The notes under the pieces are model-generated. The model saw nothing but the letters and a program-made list of their open reading frames with translations. It had not been told where the DNA came from and searched no databases. The position numbers and the translations under genes are program-made. Shown here one piece after another: positions 1-6,890 of a DNA stretch of 6,921 bases (its first letter is position 1; each line of letters opens with the position of its first letter). Where the stretch lies: the NCBI GenBank assembly GCA_019308145.1, contig JAFDIG010000120.1, positions 1 to 6,921 on the forward strand. Reading direction: 5' to 3'. This DNA is from Deltaproteobacteria bacterium. GTDB taxonomy: Bacteria > Desulfobacterota > JAFDIG01.

Positions 1-2
1 GG

Positions 3-113
3 CGAAGGGCAATGGCTATAAGGAAAACTCTTATCATAAGGCCAGATCTGCTAAAAGAAGATGAGCTCTCTGATGAAGATAAAAAGCTTTTAGAAGAGTT
101 TAAGGATGAATAA
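3..113 (+). CDS. trmD: tRNA (guanosine(37)-N1)-methyltransferase TrmD, C-terminal fragment (5' end outside window)
   Basis: Only the last 36 codons are present, ending at TAA 111-113; the gene enters from the left edge. TrmD transfers a methyl group from S-adenosylmethionine to N1 of G37 in tRNAs, in the cytoplasm, which prevents +1 frameshifting. The visible peptide begins with a basic stretch (RRAMAIRKTL), followed by RPDLL, an acidic linker (KEDELSDED) and KKLLEEF. This matches the end of the TrmD C-terminal helical domain, where an arginine-rich helix leads to a conserved R-P-[DE]-L-L and then a 'L(S/T)-x-E-x-x-x-L-L-x-E-F' helix. In many bacteria trmD is followed by rplS in the rpsP-rimM-trmD-rplS cluster; here no ribosomal protein gene follows and the next genes are convergent. 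The catalytic knotted SPOUT domain lies outside the window, so identification rests on the tail alone. Confidence 0.82.
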   Translation, partial: RRAMAIRKTLIIRPDLLKEDELSDEDKKLLEEFKDE

Positions 114-410
114 ATAACTCGAGAAGATTTTCTTAAACCTACTTTCTTAGAAATTTGATTGATTCTATAGCTAAAAAATTTCAATAGATAATAGAAGCTT
201 TAACTATTCTTTTGTAAAACCAGATAGTTCTATCATCAATTCAACAATATCCTTGGGAGTGGAAACTGCTCCATAGTTTTTCCATCCACATAATACTTCT
301 TCAAGTTTTTTAGAATAAATCTTCTTTGGAATAATTTAGTGAATGATAGTCATATGGTAACAGAGTTAGGTTAAAAAGATTATGGTTATTCTTATGGAGA
401 TTTGTCTAAC
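114..410. other. Convergent intergenic region without an intact gene
   Basis: This 297-bp AT-rich gap separates the end of trmD (+) from the end of the efflux operon (-), so both units must stop here. No intact reading frame of useful length, tRNA or structured RNA was seen on either strand. Only weak hairpins are visible: a 7-bp GAAATTT/AAATTTC pair (150-156 with 176-182, 19-nt loop), and a 5-bp AATAG/CTATT pair (190-194 with 204-208) followed by CTTTTG on the plus strand. Neither is GC-rich enough to call an intrinsic terminator with confidence. The minus strand holds a possible gene relict, listed separately. Confidence 0.7.
204..353 (-). pseudogene. Possible gene relict; short peptide vaguely like the N-terminal 'TP' motif of N6-adenine DNA methyltransferases
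   Basis: On the minus strand an ATG at 351-353 is followed in frame by four codons, a TAA (336-338), and then 43 open codons up to TAG at 204-206. The open part contains SKKLEEVLCGWKNYGAV, then STPKDIVELMIELSGF, then TKE. The pattern 'G-x-V-x-T-P-x-x-I-V-x-x-M-x-x-L' resembles motif X near the start of TaqI-like N6-adenine DNA methyltransferases, which is normally followed by the SAM-binding 'LEPxxGxG' motif. No such motif follows in any frame before trmD. There is no Shine-Dalgarno sequence before the ATG. It could be a decayed remnant, an unrelated small gene fragment, or a chance open frame; an overlapping minus-strand frame is open over nearly the same stretch, which weakens the case. Function is not claimed. 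Confidence 0.25.
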
Positions 411-3400
411 CTATATACCATGATTACTTTTTGGTTTAGAAAAAATCCTATGCAAATCATCCAAGATCAAATATCCACATGGAACCAATATCAAGGTGAT
501 AACTGTTGCAAAAAGAACACCAAATGCTAAGCTTACTGCCATAGGGATTAAGAATTGTGCTTGGAGACTTTTCTCAAGAATTATTGGTGTAAGTCCAGCA
601 AATGTTGTTAAGGTAGTGAGAAGTATAGCCCTAAATCTTATGATACCCGCACTAAGAATAGCATCTTCAATCTTTTTTCCCCCTTTTTGAATTCTATTGG
701 CAGCATCAACCAGAACTAAAGAATCATTAACAACAACTCCTGTTAAACCAACGATCCCAAACATACTCAAGATGCTTAAATTAAACCCCATGATCAGATG
801 TCCCAAAAAAGCACCAATAATACCAAAAGGGATAGCTGCCATAACGATAAAGGGTTGAGTAAATGATTTAAAAGGAATTGCTAAAAGTGCATAGATCAGA
901 AAAAATGCGATAACCAAGCCTTTCATGACATCAGCCATTGATTCTTTTTTCTCTTTGCCTGCTCCACCAAAAAAATAACGTAGTCCAGGATAATTTGATT
1001 TAAGATTTGGTAAAACATTTGTTTCTAAATCTTCTCTAATTTTATCAGCATTAGCTATTTTTTCATCTACATCAGCATAAACCTTTATAATCCGACGGCG
1101 GTCTCTACGCTGGATTGAAACATATCCTTGCTCCATCTTCACCTTTGCGACCTCATCAAAAGGCACTTCAAAGCCTTTTATTGTGCGGATTCGCATGTTT
1201 TCAACAGATCCCAAGGATTTACGTTCAGATTCTGGATAACGAACTATCACCTTTACTTCATCTTCCCCTCGCTGGAATCTTAAGGCTTCGGCTCCATAAA
1301 ATGCATCTCGTACCTGTTTAGCTAAATCATTTAATGTTAGCCCAAGGGTATAAGCAGAAGGTTTTAGCTTGATACGCATCTCTTTTTTACCAGGTAGGTA
1401 ACTATCATTAATATCGTATACCCCTGGATAACCTTTAAGTTTTTTCTTTAATTCGTTAACCACAGCAAGAAGCTTTTTATGATCTGCTAAAGAGAGATCA
1501 ACCTCAATAGCTTTACCAACGCTAAAAAGTTCACCTTGAAAGGTAATAGATTCAGCATCAGGAATAATGCCAGCTTTTTTTCGCCATAATGCAGCAAGCC
1601 TCACCGAAGAAATACCTGGACGCTTTTCAGCTTCCAAAAGCTCAACATAAATCTGAGCAAGATGACTACCAACACTGACTTCTCCAGATCTTGGACCATG
1701 ACCTGACAGCTTAATTCCTATCAAAGAGACACTATACTTAAAAAGAGGTGGTGCATCTTTAGGCCTTTTTTTATCCACTTCAGATAGAGTTTCCCTTGCA
1801 ACTTTTTCCAAGTAACTTACCACCTTTTCTGTCCGATCTATAGTTGTTCCTGCTGGCATGGTTACAGTACAACTTATAGTATGCCCTTCAGCTTTTGGGA
1901 AAAAGGTAAATTTAAGAAATCCGCCTCTCCATAAGCCTAAAGAGAGAAGTAGAGCAGCAATACCAAAAGCTACAGTTGCATAACGCCATCTTAAACATAG
2001 GGAAAGAAATCTTTTGTATGGACCATTGATAAACCTTTTAAGCGCCCTGGCAGCTAATTTTTCCTTTTGAAATTTATTCTTATTATTAAATACCTTTATT
2101 TTGCTTCTTGCTAAATGAGCAGGTAAGATAAAAAGGGCCTCAATAAGAGATCCAGCAAGAACCAGAATAACAACTATAGGTATATTCCTTAAAATTTTAC
2201 CCATTATTCCAGAGCCTAAAAGCAATGGATAAAATGCTGCCATTGTGGTTAGAACAGAAAAGATAACAGCTCTTCCTACCAAAAATGCACCCTCAACTGA
2301 AGCTTTTAAAGGAGGTAGACCTTCTTCTCTTTTTCTAAAGACACTTTCTCCAATTACTATAGCATCATCAACAACAATACCTAAAACCATGATAAAAGCG
2401 AAAAGGGAGACCATATTTATTGATACATCAAATTTAGGTAAAAGCCATAGTGCTGAAGCAAAGGAAATAGGTATACCAAGTGTAATCCAGAAAGAGAGTC
2501 TCAGATTTAAAAAGATTCCCAATGTTATAATCACAAGCACCAAACCCATAGCCATATTTTTAAGCAAAAGCCTAAGGCGGCTTTTTAGAACCTGAGACAT
2601 ATCATAATAAAATGCAATGTTAACCCCTTTTGGGAGAGTTGGCCTTACTTTTTCAATAAATCGCTTAATAGTTTTAGCAACTGTTAAAGCATTTTGATCT
2701 GCAACTCTAAAAACCTGGATTACTGCGGCTGGTTTGCCTTGAAAACGAGTAAAGAGATCCAAATCCTCAAACCCATCTTTTAATGTTGCTATATCCCCTA
2801 AAAGTACCTTGGATCCGTCTGGGCGAGTAATAATGGGAATATTTCTGTAATCATTGGCATAATAATGTCTGCCTTTTGTTCTAATTAGTATTTCCCCGCC
2901 AGACGTTTTAACGCTTCCTGCTGGGAGATCAAAACTATTTCTTTTTACGATCTCTGCTACTTTTCCTAATGTAAGACCATAACGACGTAAGGTTTCTTCT
3001 GAAATTTCAATATGGACTTCACCTTTCCTTACACCAAAAAGTTCTGCTAACGTGATCCCAGGTAGATTTGTGATATCATCTTTTATATCTTCAGCTAACT
3101 TTTTGAGTGTCCATTCAGATACATTACCATAGAGAGCAACACTGATAACCTGTCTACGACGTATTAATTTTTGAACAACTGGCTTTTCTGCTTCCTCAGG
3201 TAGGGTAGTAATTCTATCAACTTCAGATTTTACATCATCAAGAAGTTTATCAACATCCCAGTCCTTTATTACCTCTATATTTATAGTAGCAAGACCCTCT
3301 ATTGCAGTAGAATCAATCTGCTTAATACCAGCTAATCCCGCAATCCTTTCTTCAATCCTTTGAATGATTGATTCTTCAATTTCAGATGGTGATGCTCCCT

Positions 3401-3557
3401 TATATTTAACAGTTATTGATATCATATCAAGAGTTGTATCTGGAAAGACCTCAACCTTCATTGTAACAGCAGTAACAATCCCTGCTATTAATAAGAATAG
3501 CATCAAAAGATTAGCAGCAACATGATTTTCTGCAAACCAGGAAATAGCCCTCTTCAT
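411..3557 (-). CDS. Efflux RND transporter permease subunit (HAE1/AcrB-type)
   Basis: This 1048-residue inner-membrane pump is the usual length for AcrB-type permeases and should couple proton influx to substrate export through the adaptor and channel encoded upstream. The RND layout is complete: TM1 about 10-31, a first periplasmic domain beginning VEVFPD and containing KGASPSEIEESI (about 35-330), TM2-6 (about 335-481), TM7 (about 526-544), a second periplasmic domain beginning FFPKAEG (about 553-875), and TM8-12 (about 878-1030). The proton-relay Asp pair of TM4 is present (D397-D398 in GIVVDDAIVIGES) and R976 in TM11 matches AcrB R971. The AcrB TM10 lysine is replaced by N944, in VVVNDSLVLVD. 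The start ENHVAANLLM places it in a poorly studied HAE1 subgroup. The ATG overlaps the adaptor stop (ATGA, 3554-3557) and has AGGAGA 7 nt upstream. The substrate is unknown; the DD pair and lack of metal-site signatures argue against a CusA-type metal pump. Confidence 0.95.
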   Translation of the reverse strand: MKRAISWFAENHVAANLLMLFLLIAGIVTAVTMKVEVFPDTTLDMISITVKYKGASPSEIEESIIQRIEERIAGLAGIKQIDSTAIEGLATINIEVIKDWDVDKLLDDVKSEVDRITTLPEEAEKPVVQKLIRRRQVISVALYGNVSEWTLKKLAEDIKDDITNLPGITLAELFGVRKGEVHIEISEETLRRYGLTLGKVAEIVKRNSFDLPAGSVKTSGGEILIRTKGRHYYANDYRNIPIITRPDGSKVLLGDIATLKDGFEDLDLFTRFQGKPAAVIQVFRVADQNALTVAKTIKRFIEKVRPTLPKGVNIAFYYDMSQVLKSRLRLLLKNMAMGLVLVIITLGIFLNLRLSFWITLGIPISFASALWLLPKFDVSINMVSLFAFIMVLGIVVDDAIVIGESVFRKREEGLPPLKASVEGAFLVGRAVIFSVLTTMAAFYPLLLGSGIMGKILRNIPIVVILVLAGSLIEALFILPAHLARSKIKVFNNKNKFQKEKLAARALKRFINGPYKRFLSLCLRWRYATVAFGIAALLLSLGLWRGGFLKFTFFPKAEGHTISCTVTMPAGTTIDRTEKVVSYLEKVARETLSEVDKKRPKDAPPLFKYSVSLIGIKLSGHGPRSGEVSVGSHLAQIYVELLEAEKRPGISSVRLAALWRKKAGIIPDAESITFQGELFSVGKAIEVDLSLADHKKLLAVVNELKKKLKGYPGVYDINDSYLPGKKEMRIKLKPSAYTLGLTLNDLAKQVRDAFYGAEALRFQRGEDEVKVIVRYPESERKSLGSVENMRIRTIKGFEVPFDEVAKVKMEQGYVSIQRRDRRRIIKVYADVDEKIANADKIREDLETNVLPNLKSNYPGLRYFFGGAGKEKKESMADVMKGLVIAFFLIYALLAIPFKSFTQPFIVMAAIPFGIIGAFLGHLIMGFNLSILSMFGIVGLTGVVVNDSLVLVDAANRIQKGGKKIEDAILSAGIIRFRAILLTTLTTFAGLTPIILEKSLQAQFLIPMAVSLAFGVLFATVITLILVPCGYLILDDLHRIFSKPKSNHGI

Positions 3558-4753
3558 GATTTACTCTCCTCTTTCAGAAGAAAATTTCTTACCTTCATTC
3601 CATTAGTTGCAATCCTTAAAGGAGAGATAACAACCATATCACCATCTCTTATTCCATTTTTGATTACCATATTATCATCAGAGAATTTTGCGACTTCAAC
3701 TTTTCTGAAATGAAGAAATCCATCTATATTTACAACCCAAACAATATTTTCATCTTTATTATTTTGATGTAGAGCAGAACGTGGGAGTATCGCAACATTT
3801 TTTAGGGTGCGACCTTTAATCTCAACCTGAACAAAAAGACCTACAGCAAGTGGTGGTTTATTTAAGTAAGGTTTCTCAACTCGGACAACCACATTAATCA
3901 TTCTTGTTTTTTCATCCACCATACCTTCAGCACGTACTACCCTTCCTTTTAAAACAAGTTTACTACCAGCAATATTTGCTATTATTGTTGCTTCTGAGCC
4001 TTTTTTATCCCCTGGTGTAAAATTAGGGACATGAAACCACTTAAGCTCATTTTTATCAAATGGAATAACAATCTCGGCTGCTTCAGTTGAATACAAGGTG
4101 GCAATAGGTTGTCCTGGGGTAACATATTGACCAATATCAACACTTTTTTGACTTACCCTGCCTTCAAAAGGTGCTTTTAGCACTGTTCTTTCTAAATTGA
4201 GTTTAGCTTTACTAAACTCTGCTTTTGCTGCTTCTAACTTTGCCTTGGCTGCCATAAGTTGAGGTTCTTTAGCTACTAATGGTGGTGGATTTCTTTTTGT
4301 TTTGGAATCTCTTTTAAAATTCATTCGCCACTCTTCTCTTGCAGCTGCTGCATCTTCTTTTATCAGCTTTAGATTACTTTCAGCTTCTTTGACTTTTGCC
4401 TTGGCTAAGATAAGAGCTAATTTGTAATCCACAGGATCAATCTTAAGCAATACTTCGTCTTGTTTGAACGACCCTCCATTAACAAAAGAAGGCGAAAGAT
4501 AAATCACTTTTCCAGCAACTTGGGGGACAAGTTTTATCTCTTTTACAGGATGAACAACACCTTCACCTTTTATTATGATTGGTACTGATTTGGTTTTTAC
4601 TTTAATTGTTTCAACTATTGGCAATGGGATAGGAGGTTTACGTTTTTTAATCTCTGGCTTAAGAGATGTCAATTTAGCCATGCCAAAACCGCCTAAAGCA
4701 ATTAATAAGATAGTGAGGAAAAAATGAAAGGTTTTTCTTATTTTCTTGCCCAT
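3554..4753 (-). CDS. Efflux RND transporter periplasmic adaptor subunit (membrane fusion protein)
   Basis: A 399-residue adaptor bridging permease and outer-membrane channel in the periplasm. One N-terminal hydrophobic segment (about 9-27) follows a basic start (MGKKIRK). There is no lipobox cysteine, so it is probably anchored by this helix or cleaved as a signal peptide. Two half-lipoyl motifs (about 76-107, VAGKV then GGSFKQDEVLLKIDP; and about 193-222, APFEGRV then GQYVTPGQPIATL) flank an Ala/Lys/Glu-rich alpha-helical hairpin (about 110-190). The hairpin is interrupted by a proline-rich turn PPPLVAKEPQ (156-165), a pattern also seen in adaptors partnered with 'NHVAANLLM' permeases. A beta-barrel (about 225-315) and a membrane-proximal domain with AILPRSAL follow. 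I chose the ATG at 4751-4753 because AAAGGA lies 9 nt upstream; a TTG six codons earlier (4769-4771) would overlap the preceding stop as TTGA but lacks a ribosome site. The stop overlaps the permease ATG. Confidence 0.93.
   Translation of the reverse strand: MGKKIRKTFHFFLTILLIALGGFGMAKLTSLKPEIKKRKPPIPLPIVETIKVKTKSVPIIIKGEGVVHPVKEIKLVPQVAGKVIYLSPSFVNGGSFKQDEVLLKIDPVDYKLALILAKAKVKEAESNLKLIKEDAAAAREEWRMNFKRDSKTKRNPPPLVAKEPQLMAAKAKLEAAKAEFSKAKLNLERTVLKAPFEGRVSQKSVDIGQYVTPGQPIATLYSTEAAEIVIPFDKNELKWFHVPNFTPGDKKGSEATIIANIAGSKLVLKGRVVRAEGMVDEKTRMINVVVRVEKPYLNKPPLAVGLFVQVEIKGRTLKNVAILPRSALHQNNKDENIVWVVNIDGFLHFRKVEVAKFSDDNMVIKNGIRDGDMVVISPLRIATNGMKVRNFLLKEESKS
3565..3570 (-). promoter_or_regulatory. 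Ribosome binding site of the permease gene
   Basis: AGGAGA inside the end of the adaptor gene, 7 nt before the ATG at 3555-3557. It supports the annotated start and coupled translation through the ATGA overlap. Confidence 0.75.
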
Positions 4754-4762
4754 GCTTTTAAA

Positions 4763-4768
4763 TCCTTT
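4763..4768 (-). promoter_or_regulatory. Ribosome binding site of the adaptor gene (decides its start)
   Basis: AAAGGA is 9 nt upstream of the ATG at 4751-4753 and touches the stop codon of the channel gene. No purine-rich site precedes the alternative TTG at 4769-4771, so the ATG start is favoured. Confidence 0.6.
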
Positions 4769-6219
4769 CAAAGATTTGGTTTTTTAGTTAAATCAGAGCT
4801 CATTTTAGCCCATCCACCACCTAATGCGCGATGAAGGGAAACTCTGTTTGTGTAAATAGCAAGATCCACTAAAATCAATTCTTCTTCTGCTTGAAAGGTG
4901 CTTCTCTGCGATTCAAGTACTGTAAGGTAATTCACCAATCCTCGCATGTAACGTTCTTTAGCAACCTTTTCAGTGGCTTTTGCCTCTCTAAGGAGATTGA
5001 GTATCTTTTTCCTTTTCTCCAATTCTTTTTCTCTAATTAAAAGAGCACTCTCTACCTCATAAAAGGCAGTAAGCACTGTTTTTGCGTATTCAACTAATCC
5101 TTGCTGATATCTTGCCTCTGCTGCTTTTTGATTTGCTTTTAATTGTCCTGCATCAAAGATAGGCTCAAGCATACCTAATGCTAAATTCCACAAAAGAGAT
5201 TCTGGCCGAAATAGCTGATCTAAAGCAGTGCTTGTATAACCATAACTTCCTGTTAATGTGATATGAGGGAATCGGCTTGCCTTTGCGACTCCAACCTGAG
5301 CGTTTAATGCTTTTAATTTTGCTAAAGCTGCTCTTATATCAGGGCGGCGCAACAGTAATTCTGAAGGTAATCCTGGTGGAACAGGGGTGAGATGTTTAAA
5401 ATAATCCTCTGGTTGAACTCTTGGAGGGGATGTTTTTGGATACCTTCCTAAAAGCATGGCAAGTTGTTGTTGTTTCATACCCAGATTTTCTTCTAAAGAA
5501 GGAAGAGCTGCCTTAGCTTGAGATAACATTCTTTTGGCTTGTTTGACATCCAAGATAGAAACAAGACCTCGTTCATAACGTCTCTTTACTATTTTTAAAC
5601 TTTGACGATAATTTTCTATCTTTTTCTTGGTAAGCTTAATGCGTCGTTCTAATGATTCGATCTGCAAATAGATTGTTATAGTTTCAGCCACAATACTCTG
5701 TGCAATAGTTTGGCGATTTTCTTTAGCATTTAAGAGCTCAGCTCTTTTAGCCTCTTCAGCTTTGGATAAACGTCCCCACAAATCGATTTCAAATGAAGCA
5801 GCAAAAGATAGATTATAGATATTAGATGTCTCTGTCTTACTAACAGGTGTTGGCGCCATAACTGTAATGGTTTGATGTTGCCGCATTGTTTGAGCTTGAA
5901 ATTCCAGCTTTGGAAAACGGTCAGCTCTTGTATATGCTAACTGAGATTGAAGTTCTAAGATCCTTGAGGTAGCCTTTTTGATATCCAAATTATTCTTCAA
6001 TGCCTCATCAATTAGCTTATTTAAATAAGGATCATTAAAAACTTCCCACCAACGTTCATTTGGTTTAGGCAAGAGTTTTTCTTTAGGAGCATGTTGATAA
6101 GAGTTTGGTAATGTAATACCAAGGTTAGGTTTTTTATAAGTTGGTCCTATATTTATGCATCCAGCTAATACGAATAAAAAGAATACCAACAATGAAACAG
6201 AAAGAAGCCTTATTTTCAC
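4768..6219 (-). CDS. Outer-membrane efflux lipoprotein, NodT/OprM (TolC-like) family
   Basis: A 483-residue channel protein expected to form the trimeric outer-membrane exit duct of the pump. The N-terminus is a lipoprotein signal (hydrophobic residues 5-20, lipobox LAGC with C21). The residue after Cys is Ile rather than Asp, consistent with sorting to the outer membrane. GPTYKKP directly after the Cys, WWEVFNDPYLNKLIDEAL (57-74) and EIDLWGR (144-150) are typical of the NodT group. Two homologous OEP repeats are visible, with matching motifs YERGLVSILDV (215-225) and YMRGLVNYLTVL (424-435); LLLRRPDI (288-295), LEPIFDAG (351-358) and the end RALGGGW (464-470) are also diagnostic. Start is GTG at 6217-6219, overlapping the regulator's TGA as GTGA, with a strong AGGAGGAG 5 nt upstream. 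The partner permease cannot be deduced from this gene alone, but the operon supplies one. Confidence 0.95.
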   Translation of the reverse strand: MKIRLLSVSLLVFFLFVLAGCINIGPTYKKPNLGITLPNSYQHAPKEKLLPKPNERWWEVFNDPYLNKLIDEALKNNLDIKKATSRILELQSQLAYTRADRFPKLEFQAQTMRQHQTITVMAPTPVSKTETSNIYNLSFAASFEIDLWGRLSKAEEAKRAELLNAKENRQTIAQSIVAETITIYLQIESLERRIKLTKKKIENYRQSLKIVKRRYERGLVSILDVKQAKRMLSQAKAALPSLEENLGMKQQQLAMLLGRYPKTSPPRVQPEDYFKHLTPVPPGLPSELLLRRPDIRAALAKLKALNAQVGVAKASRFPHITLTGSYGYTSTALDQLFRPESLLWNLALGMLEPIFDAGQLKANQKAAEARYQQGLVEYAKTVLTAFYEVESALLIREKELEKRKKILNLLREAKATEKVAKERYMRGLVNYLTVLESQRSTFQAEEELILVDLAIYTNRVSLHRALGGGWAKMSSDLTKKPNL

Positions 6220-6869
6220 TTGAGCTCCTCCTTTTGGCTTCCACTTAGGCCATAAAGAGAAAAATTGATAATATGTTCAATAAGCTTTGTCTTAAACTCT
6301 GAATCATATGGACGATTTATAATGGATGTAACAGCCTTTCTGGCAAAATTAAAGTAAAGAACAATAGCAAACATACTTAATATGTTAAGTATGAGTTCCT
6401 CTTTTGTTACATCTTTAGACATTGATGGTAGTAACATATCTGATAGCTCTTTTATAAAGGGCTTAATCATCTGATCAATAATCATTTCCAAAGCCTCTGT
6501 AGGCTGAGCCATTTCACGTGCGATAAGTTGATGATGGCGATGACGCTCCTCTTCTGATAATGGACCTTTTAAAAAGGTATAAGCGAGGGCTTCAACAATC
6601 TTTGCAGGAGAATTAGGAGATATTGAACCTAAAGAGCTTTTAAAGAATTCCTGCAAACGTTTAGCCCTTGCCATCCAGCGAGAACGGAAAATATCAAGGT
6701 AGAGATTTTTTTTACTTCCAAAATAATAATTCACTGCAGCTAAGTTACAGTTAGCAGCTTTTGTAATTTCTCGTATATTAACTGATTTGTAACCTTTTTG
6801 AGCAAAAAGGATCTCTGCTTCGTTGAGTATCCGTTCTTTTGTAAGTTCATTTTCATGATCTTTTGTCAT
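6216..6869 (-). CDS. TetR/AcrR family transcriptional regulator, CecR-like
   Basis: A 217-residue regulator placed first in the efflux operon. The N-terminal TetR DNA-binding domain is clear: TKERILNEAEILFAQKGY (10-27), then the helix-turn-helix with IREITKAANCNLAAVNYYF (32-50) and the usual SKKNLYLDIF. The rest is helical. LIAREMAQPTEAL (115-127) and IIDQMIKPFIKELSDMLLP (130-148) resemble the C-terminal ligand-binding domain of CecR (YbiH) regulators (DUF1956 type). TetR proteins bind palindromes as dimers and release DNA on ligand binding, so self-repression of this operon is a reasonable inference; the ligand is unknown. The ATG at 6867-6869 is preferred because GGGAGGAGG lies 7 nt upstream. 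An in-frame TTG at 6885-6887 would make translation start within that ribosome site and add MGGGWI, which is just the site translated. The stop overlaps the channel gene's start. Confidence 0.93.
   Translation of the reverse strand: MTKDHENELTKERILNEAEILFAQKGYKSVNIREITKAANCNLAAVNYYFGSKKNLYLDIFRSRWMARAKRLQEFFKSSLGSISPNSPAKIVEALAYTFLKGPLSEEERHRHHQLIAREMAQPTEALEMIIDQMIKPFIKELSDMLLPSMSKDVTKEELILNILSMFAIVLYFNFARKAVTSIINRPYDSEFKTKLIEHIINFSLYGLSGSQKEELK
6225..6232 (-). promoter_or_regulatory. Ribosome binding site of the outer-membrane channel gene
   Basis: AGGAGGAG lies inside the last codons of the regulator, 5 nt before the GTG at 6217-6219. It supports the GTG start and, with the GTGA overlap, suggests translation of the channel is coupled to that of the regulator. 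Confidence 0.8.
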
Positions 6870-6876
6870 GATCCAA

Positions 6877-6885
6877 CCTCCTCCC
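6877..6885 (-). promoter_or_regulatory. Ribosome binding site of the regulator (decides its start)
   Basis: GGGAGGAGG on the minus strand ends 7 nt before the ATG at 6867-6869. It is a near-perfect anti-16S match at ideal distance, which fixes the start at that ATG rather than the upstream TTG at 6885-6887, which overlaps it. Confidence 0.85.
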
Positions 6886-6890
6886 AAACA

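Noticed and set aside
190..213. Possible terminator of trmD (AATAG/CTATT stem followed by CTTTT)
   Set aside because: A five-pair AT stem with a 9-nt loop is expected by chance in this composition, and no GC pairs stabilise it beyond one.
213..338. Second minus-strand open frame in the convergent gap (contains LKKYYVDGKTMEQF)
   Set aside because: It overlaps the relict frame, has no upstream start with a ribosome site, and ends quickly. At most one of the two frames can be a remnant, and this one matches no family I recognise.
373..393. Possible intrinsic terminator for the efflux operon on the minus strand (AAGA/TCTT hairpin followed by a short T run)
   Set aside because: The stem is only four pairs, then a mismatch and two more, nearly all A-T, with a 5-T run. 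It is too weak to call against the AT-rich background.
367..413. Inverted repeat TAGGTTA / TAACCTA spanning the permease stop codon
   Set aside because: Seven pairs with a 33-nt loop and no T-tract; no sensible role as a terminator or regulatory hairpin.
2245..2595. 116-codon plus-strand open frame inside the permease gene
   Set aside because: It is antisense to conserved TM2-TM5 coding sequence, has no ribosome site of note and shows no recognisable domain; it is a shadow of the permease. The other plus-strand frames inside the operon are likewise shadows.
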